Below, one piece after another: positions 53,597 to 59,370 of a DNA stretch of 59,370 nt (its first letter is position 1; every line of letters begins with the position of its first letter). The position numbers and the translations under genes are program-made. The notes beneath the pieces are model-generated. The model saw nothing but the letters and a program-made list of their open reading frames with translations. It was not told the DNA's origin and searched no databases. Source of the DNA: JAYUDN01 sp043739785 (GTDB lineage: Bacteria > Patescibacteriota > Gracilibacteria > BD1-5 > UBA2023); contig JAYUDN010000042.1 in NCBI GenBank assembly GCA_043739785.1, positions 1 through 59,370 of the forward strand, read 5' to 3'.

Positions 53597-55027
53597 CTAA
53601 ATCCCGAGCCTATCTCGAATCACATTCACTTCGAATACCACTTGTTGATCTTTTTTCATTACGGATTCGAGCTTCTTGCAAGAGTACATGACGGCGGTAT
53701 GATTGCGACCAGAGAAGATATTTCCGATGCGCTCATACGTATAGTGAAGTCGGTTCTTGAGGAGGTACATAGCGACCTGTCGAGGGATCATATTTTCCTT
53801 CTTCCGATCCTCAGAGAGGAGCATACGGATTTCGATCCCGAAGTGACTCGAGACAGCTTGGATGAGGTCTTCATAGCTACAGTTTCCGATGCGGATACTT
53901 CGACCCGCTCCATCAGCGAGAGTCCGAGTAATCGTCTTCACCGCGAGCTTCGAGAGGCGCATAGCGACATTTTCGACCGTTGGTGGCGTATTTTTGAGAT
54001 CATACTCCGCGATGACTTGATTGAGAATCCCTTCAAGTTCACGGACGTTACCGGTAACGTGCTCCGCGATAAACTCTGACGAATCCTGGGGAAGGATAAA
54101 TTCACGAGCTCGAGCCTTTTCCTGGATAATGGCGAGGCGAGTCTCGTAGTCTGGAGCTCCGACATCGACCGTGATTCCCCACTCAAATCGACTCTGAAGA
54201 CGAGGTTCGAGTTCACTGAGTTCCTTCGGTGGACGATCTCCAGAGAGGATGACCTGCTTCCCAGCTTCGTAGAGGATATTGAAGATATTGTAGAGTTCTT
54301 CTTGTGTTTGCTTCTTACCCGAGAGAAACTGAACATCATCGATTATGAGGACATCAATACCTCGATAGCGATCTCGCATAGCATCGACCGAACGTTTCTT
54401 GACACTCGAGACGTAGTCCGTGAGGAATCTATCCGCCGTGGTATAGATGACTTTGAGATGCTTATGCTTCGTGCGTATGGTATTCCCGACTCCTTGAAGG
54501 AGGTGCGTCTTCCCGAGCCCCACGTCACCATAGATGTAGAGTGGATTGTAAGAAGAACCAGGTTTCCTCGCGACCGCCTCACACGCGGCATGCGCAAGCT
54601 GTGTCGATGGTCCGATGATGAAGTTATCGAGTTTATATCGATCATTGATCACTCGACTATTGAGTCCATCGACGATTTCCACTCACTCGATTTGTTGTTT
54701 CTTTTGCTCTTTGATCGTATCCTTGAGGAGGAGTCGGGCATCGATCACTTCTTCCTCATTTCTCGAATCTATCGTATCATCGACGACGAAATCCAGGGTT
54801 TCTATCGATGGAGCAACGGTCTGAATTGCGGACTTGATATCATCGTAAAATTTGCGAATGAGGTTGTCCCGGTGGAAAGAAGATACCACTCCGATCGTGA
54901 TGGATTTCTCATCGACCGAGAGGAGTGAGAATTTCTTAAAGTAGGTCAGGAAATCTTGCTTTCTGATCTTCGAAGATACTTCGCGGATACTCGCTTCGAG
55001 AAGAGAAAAAGTGAACTCAGTTGGCAT
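53597..55027 (-). CDS. d​naA: Chromosomal replication initiator DnaA
   Basis: DnaA binds oriC and opens the origin. The 476-residue protein has the N-terminal domain (LTYFKKFSLLSVDEKSITIG), the AAA+ ATPase with Walker A NPLYIYGDVGLGKTHLLQGV and Walker B IDVLIIDDVQFLSGK, sensor motif and arginine finger region (EPRLQSRFEWG), and the C-terminal DNA-binding helix-turn-helix with MIPRQVAMYLLKNRLHYTYE and the signature GNIFSGRNHTAVMYSCKK. One TGA (QIEGVEIVDG) is Gly between domains. The 3' end has a second copy 0.9 kb downstream. Confidence 0.97.
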
Positions 55028-55326
55028 AGGAGATAGGTTTGGATGGGACAGTTGACGTTCTATTATTCGAGAGTAGAATCTATGTTTTCTATGTGAAATC
55101 TAGGTGAAGTTTTTACTCTTTTTTGTATCGAAGTCAAAAGAAAAAATAGCTTGACACGGGGACTTTGTATACGTTTTTTGAACGACAAAACTCAGTCGAT
55201 TCTCATCTAAAGCAAAAGAGAAAATAGATTTAGGAAATTGAGGCACGAAAGAAAGTAACATTCTGGAAGAGAATTCGTAAAGTAGTGTTGAAAATTGCCT
55301 CATCTTTTGTATGATTGGGTTCAAAT
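55028..55326. other. dnaA upstream region, possible origin
   Basis: This 299-nt gap separates dnaA from the divergent zinc-ribbon gene. Origins often lie next to dnaA, but I find no clear TTATCCACA-type boxes on either strand. A minus-strand frame at 55100-55324 with a TTG start exists but is not convincing. It must hold the promoters of both flanking genes. Confidence 0.35.
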
Positions 55327-57402
55327 ATGGTCATTCAAAATCCCATGTACCCCATCCCTCAATGAGAACATCTCGTAGAGAATAGAAACTGTAAAAAATG
55401 CGGTTCTATTTTCCCAATCACGGACAAAGATATGGAATTTTATGAAAAAAACTCACCTTCATTCCCTGCTTCGTCATCCTGAACGGAGTGAAGGATTCAG
55501 GATTCTACAAAGAAAACTGGATTCTTCGTAACCTCAGAATGACGAATCAAGATGGAATGAGACAAGGCGAGATACATTATCCCACCTCCGACTCTCTGCC
55601 CTGATTGCCGACAACAGAGAAGACTCGCATTCCGTAACGAGAGAAAACTCTACAAGCGGAAGTGTGACGCCACATGAAATGAGATCATTTCAATCTATTC
55701 TCCAGACAAACCCTATACGGTCTATCATCAAGACTACTGGTGGAGCGATGCGTGGGATGCGATGAAGTATGGAAGGGAGTTTGATTTCTCGAGAAGTGCG
55801 ATGGAGCAGATGGAAAAATTGATTCGGGAAGTTCCGAGAATGGCACTTGTAGAATTCAACAATGAAAATTCATCCTATTCGAATTTTGTAACGAATAGTA
55901 GTGATATTTATTTATCTACTGATATTTTTGAGTCAACGAATGTGTCATATTCGAGTACGATAAAGCGATGTCATAACTCTCTCGATCTCCTCGATGTCAC
56001 AGATTCTGAAAATAGTTATGAGTGTATAGGATCAGAAAAATTATATAACTGTAAATATTGTCGTTGGAGTGGAGACTGCAAGGATAGTATCTATCTGTAT
56101 GACTGCCATAGGACAGAAAAGTCGATGTTTTGTGTTTGACTAAGAAACAAAAAATTTTGCATATTGAATAAGCAGGTATCTGAGTCTGAATATTTGAAAA
56201 TTGAAGATTCCATAAAAACGAGCGAACTTTCAAAGTACCTTGAAAAATTCAGAAAACTGCTCGATCAGTTTCCGAGAAAAAGTGTGAATATACTACTATC
56301 AGAAAGTTCGACAGGTGATATATTAAAACAATCAAAGTCTTCGAAATCATCTTTCCTATCGACTCATATCGAAAACTGTGCCTATACAGTTACCTGATAT
56401 GATATGTCGGATTGTATGGATACTACCATACATAATCCTGAATGTTTCCTCGATTATGAAGCTATCTCTTGATGAAAACTCAACCACTGTTGATTCAATA
56501 ACCTCGTATGGATTGGAACTTATCTGTATTACTGTGATAACTGTTTCTCTTCCTCACACCTCTTCCTCTGCACCTGACTCCGCAACAAATCCTACTGTAT
56601 ACTCAATAAACAATACACCAAAGAAGAGTATGAAGTATTAGTACCAAGGATTATCGAGAAGATGATGACTGACGGAGAGTGGGGAGAATTCTTCCCGGCT
56701 TCTCTCTCACCTTTTGGATACAATGAAACCGTAGCACAGGAATACTTTCCGATGAAGAGAGAAGAGGTATTCGTCTCGTCATTGCGAGGTACGAAGCAAT
56801 CCAGCATATCTGAAGTTCCTCTTACTCTGGATCGCCACGCTTCACTGCATTCCGCTCGCGATGACGAAACCTCGAATACACTTCTTCACTGACCTACTTT
56901 CAACTGGTCCGACTATGAAGCTCCATTTCCGAAAGTAGAAAAAGTGATTCCAGCCTCTAAACTTCCTGATTCTATTGATTCAATTCCAGATGATATTCTT
57001 AACTGGGCGATAGAGTGTGAAGTAAGTGGGAAGCCATTTCGAATCATCAAGCAAGAACTCGAATTCTGCCGTAAACATCACCTTCCAATACCGAGAAGAC
57101 ATCCCGATGTACGGCATATGGATCGGATGAAACTGAGGAATCCGAGGAAGTTATTTGAAAGAGTATGTGACTGTCCGAACTGTGAGGAGAATTGAAAAAG
57201 AGTGAACAGTACAGAAGAGAGAGTGCACAAAGAAAAGAAGATAGTCAACAGTACAGAAAGTACAGTGCACACAGAGGAAATACTCTTTCTTCAGAATACA
57301 AGAACGGGTAAGATGTGAAGGAAGATGATTACTACTTACTCACCCGAACGACCAGAAGTAGTCTATTGTGAGGAGTGCTACAATCGAGAAGTAGTTGGGT
57401 AG
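55327..57402 (+). CDS. Large zinc-ribbon protein, copy 1 (with repeat insertions)
   Basis: A single code-25 frame of 691 residues. N-terminal CxxC pairs (RNCKKCGSIFPIT and PTLCPDCRQQRRLAFRNE) form a split zinc ribbon, followed by KRKCDATGNEIISIYSPD and DYWWSDAWDAMKYGREFDFS, a long Cys/Ser/Asn-rich middle of short repeats (SENSYECIGSEKLYNCKYC), the GEFFPASLSPFGYNE segment and a conserved C-terminus (IPDDILNWAIECEVSGKPF). CPR proteins of this kind are sometimes annotated caib/baif family; function is unknown. Aligned with its paralogue at 57459 it has two insertions, each encoded by a palindromic element, and an extra repetitive C-terminal tail. Confidence 0.85.
55472..55544. repeat. Palindromic element in zinc-ribbon CDS, site 1
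   Basis: It starts cgtcatcctgaacggagtga and ends cctcagaatgacg, with inverted termini. It is translated inside the split zinc ribbon (about SSSGTEGRIQDSTKKTGFF), where the downstream paralogue has only a short loop. Confidence 0.85.
56777..56866. repeat. Palindromic element in zinc-ribbon CDS, site 2
   Basis: Exactly 90 nt, from cgtcattgcgaggtacgaag to ctcgcgatgacg, with inverted termini and an internal atccagc/gctggatc-like symmetry. It adds 30 residues in frame (SSLRGTKQSS...RHASLHSARDDE), a translation typical of dispersed palindromic repeats; the paralogue lacks it. Confidence 0.9.
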
Positions 57403-57458
57403 GATTTGATTGTAAAAAAGAACTATTTCATCATACTATACATAAAATTATAAAAAAT

Positions 57459-59057
57459 ATGTCCGAAACCATCCTAGAATCTCGTCTCTGCACACACTGT
57501 AAAACCTCATTCTATATTACTGATACTGATAAAGATTTCTTCACTCGACTCTCTCCAAATATAGGATGAGAATTTTTTAGTCTCCCCTTCCCAACTCATT
57601 GTCCGAAGTGTCGAAAAATCAGACGACTTGCATGGAGAAATGAACACAAAATCTTCAAAAGGAAATGTGATGCAACAGAGAAAGTGATTATTTCTCTTTT
57701 CTCTCCGGATGCACCATGTCCGATCTATGAGAGTGACTACTGGTATTCAGATGCTTGGGATGCAATGAAATACGGAAGAGATTTTGATTTTTCGAGATCA
57801 TTTTTCAAGCAATGGAGCGAACTCAAAAAAGTTGTCCCTATGCCAGGAAAATCAATATCAAAATGAATGGAAAACTCTGATTATTCAGATAATTGCAGTA
57901 ACATGAAGAACTGCTACCTTTGTTTTAACGGTGAATGAGATGACGAATGTCTCTATAGTACTGATATCTGGTCATGCACGAGATTGGTTGATTCATTGAG
58001 TTGTGTGAACTGTGAAGAGTCATACGAGCTTCTCGACGCACGAGACTCCTATGCAACCCATTTTTCCTACGATGTGAATGCTTGTCGAGATTCATATTTT
58101 CTCACTGATTGTTATGGGTGTCAGAATTGTTATGGGTGTATCAACTTGAGGAATCAGCAATACCAAATTTTTAATATAAAATATACTGAAAAGGAGTATA
58201 TAGAAAAACTTTCTCTGCTACTCTCTCAATCAATCGAAAAACAACGAGAAGACTTTACTATTTTCATGAAAAAGAGCGGGTATAATATCCACGCATCGAA
58301 AACAATGCGTTCGGAAAATGTATCTGATTCGACTCGAGTATTTGACTCGAAAAATATTAGTCACTCCAATATTATTCAAAATTCTGAAGATCTCCGCTAT
58401 GCGACGAATTTTCGAGACGCTCGAGTAGCTATGGATATCGACCAATGGTGAGATAGACTCGAACACGCTTATGAGGCTGTGGTAGTGGGTGAAGCATCCG
58501 GTTCTTTGTATTTCACAGTGTATTCTTGGGCAAATGTATCTGAGTTGTATTACTCTGCATATTGCGTGAATAACGTTCATCATTGTTTCTGATGTATCGG
58601 CCTCAGGAATACAGAATATTGTATTCTCAACAAGCAGTTTACCAAGGAAGAGTATGAGGAACTGGTTCCTCAGATTATCGAGAAAATGATGCGCAACAGA
58701 GAGTGGGGGGAATTTTTCCCGGCGAATTTTAGTCACTTTTGATATAATCAGACGGTGAATATGGAAAAATATCCTCTCTCGAAATTGGAAGCACAATCAC
58801 AAGGATTCACTTGGTCAGATTATGAGGTTCCATTTCCGAAAGTTAGTAAGATAATCCCTGGCTCAAAACTCCCTGATGATATTTCAGAAATTCCTGATGA
58901 TATCCTCAACTGGGCCATCGAATGTGTAGTCTCAGGAAAACCATTTCGTATCACAAAACAAGAACTCGATTTCTACAGAAAACATATGCTTCCGATTCCT
59001 CGAAAACATCCAGACCAACGGTATCTCGATCGACTCAAGTGGCATGTAAACTACTAA
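57459..59057 (+). CDS. Large zinc-ribbon protein, copy 2
   Basis: The 532-residue paralogue of the preceding gene. It has the split zinc ribbon (SRLCTHCKTSFYIT and PTHCPKCRKIRRLAWRNE), KRKCDATEKVIISLFSPD, the YSDAWDAMKYGRDFDFS segment, a middle of Cys/Asn/Tyr-rich repeats (YFLTDCYGCQNCYGCINL), GEFFPANFSHFGYNQT and IPDDILNWAIECVVSGKPF. It carries no palindromic insertion, so it shows the ancestral layout. ATG 57459 is chosen over an in-frame upstream start because copy 1 begins similarly close to the first CxxC. TGA codons are Gly. Confidence 0.85.
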
Positions 59058-59283
59058 TCATGCTTTCACTCGTACCTGTCGCATCTCGTGAAAAGAGTTT
59101 ACTATTTCTGACTCGGAAATAGCACTTCTCGATAAACTCTCACCAATCATCTGAGGAGAGAAATTTCCGACTCCGCTTCCGACCCTCTGCCCAGAGGAAC
59201 GCATTAGGAGAAGGGCGCAATACCGAAACTATTTCGCCCTTCATAAGCGAACATGTGATCTCACTGGAAAGGATAGGCTCTAG
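59050..59283 (+). pseudogene. Truncated third copy of the zinc-ribbon gene
   Basis: A plus-strand code-25 frame reads RTCRISGKEFTISDSEIALL, DKLSPIIGGEKFPTPLPTLC and RNYFALHKRTCDLTGKDRL, then TAG at 59281. It matches the N-terminal 75 or so residues of copies 1 and 2. It lacks a start codon, has lost one Cys of each ribbon pair (CRIS, CPEE) and stops where the window-end repeat begins, so it is a decayed fragment. Confidence 0.75.
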
Positions 59284-59300
59284 ACCAGAAGAAATATTAA
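59276..59300. repeat. Inverted repeat, right copy
   Basis: The core GGCTCTAGACCAGAAGA at 59276-59292 is the reverse complement of 80-96. It overlaps the TAG that ends the truncated zinc-ribbon copy. The remaining 70 nt of the window are AT-rich without a recognised feature. Confidence 0.55.
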
Positions 59301-59370
59301 AAAGTAATTATTTCTGGTAAAACTTATAAAGAAGTATAAGAAGTTCTTTTTCTAATTCAATTGTTTCTTT

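Noticed and set aside
53642..54928. Long plus-strand frames opposite dnaA
   Set aside because: They are antisense to dnaA motifs, rich in Arg and Ser and without homology features.
55100..55324. Minus-strand frame with TTG start upstream of dnaA
   Set aside because: There is no ATG, it overlaps the likely promoter region, and it does not resemble rpmH, rnpA or another gene expected next to dnaA.
55028..55326. Origin of replication with DnaA boxes
   Set aside because: I could not find convincing TTATCCACA-like boxes, so only a low-confidence region is listed.

Overview
The window reads as a stretch of chromosome from a Candidate Phyla Radiation bacterium that uses genetic code 25, in which UGA is glycine rather than stop. 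That points to Gracilibacteria (BD1-5/GN02) or Absconditabacteria (SR1). The evidence is direct: nearly every long gene is cut into pieces by in-frame TGA under the standard code, and the pieces join into normal-length proteins once TGA is read as glycine. TGA falls on invariant glycines of GltX, RsmI, PPK2, the BaiN-like flavoprotein, the subtilase DSG motif and the histidine kinase G box. Recognised native genes stop at TAA or TAG. Coordinates below are for these full-length code-25 genes.

Layout. 1-9.9 kb: a possible decayed gene, a cytidylyltransferase-fold enzyme, secreted proteins (one CAP-domain), a small multidrug-type transporter, gyrB, a winged-helix regulator and a TIM-barrel isomerase-like protein. 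9.9-11.7 kb: a Holliday-resolvase-related endonuclease gene between two copies of a dispersed repeat, then a phosphorylase-like protein. 11.7-18.1 kb: a 1660-residue secreted fibrous adhesin with an adjacent surface protein. 18.3-25 kb: gatB, a VapBC-like toxin-antitoxin pair, an APC permease, a broken gene, rpsB, tsf and tRNA-Trp. 25-30 kb: a Fic protein, an overlapping sigma/anti-sigma pair and a repeat-containing secreted protein. 30-35.7 kb: a BaiN-type flavoprotein, a foreign-looking cassette, a large subtilase and a duplicated BaiN 3' end. 35.8-44.4 kb: mostly minus-strand genes including a rhodanese, a membrane reductase-rubredoxin-FNR fusion, PPK2, MltG, a FISUMP protein and gltX. 44.4-51.3 kb: low-complexity intergenic repeats, an orphan histidine kinase, a frameshifted patatin, a second foreign-looking small gene and TrhO. 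51.3-59.4 kb: rsmI, an inserted gene followed by a duplicated dnaA 3' end, dnaA, and tandem paralogues of a large zinc-ribbon protein.

Together the genes mix core information processing (gyrB, dnaA, rpsB, tsf, gatB, gltX, rsmI, trhO) with a large secreted or surface-exposed set (adhesin, subtilase, CAP, FISUMP and several unknown signal-peptide proteins), as expected of an epibiont that attaches to other cells. The most unusual features are two gene cassettes each followed by a second, diverged copy of the neighbouring gene's 3' end (baiN and dnaA), and dispersed palindromic elements that sit in frame inside protein-coding genes.
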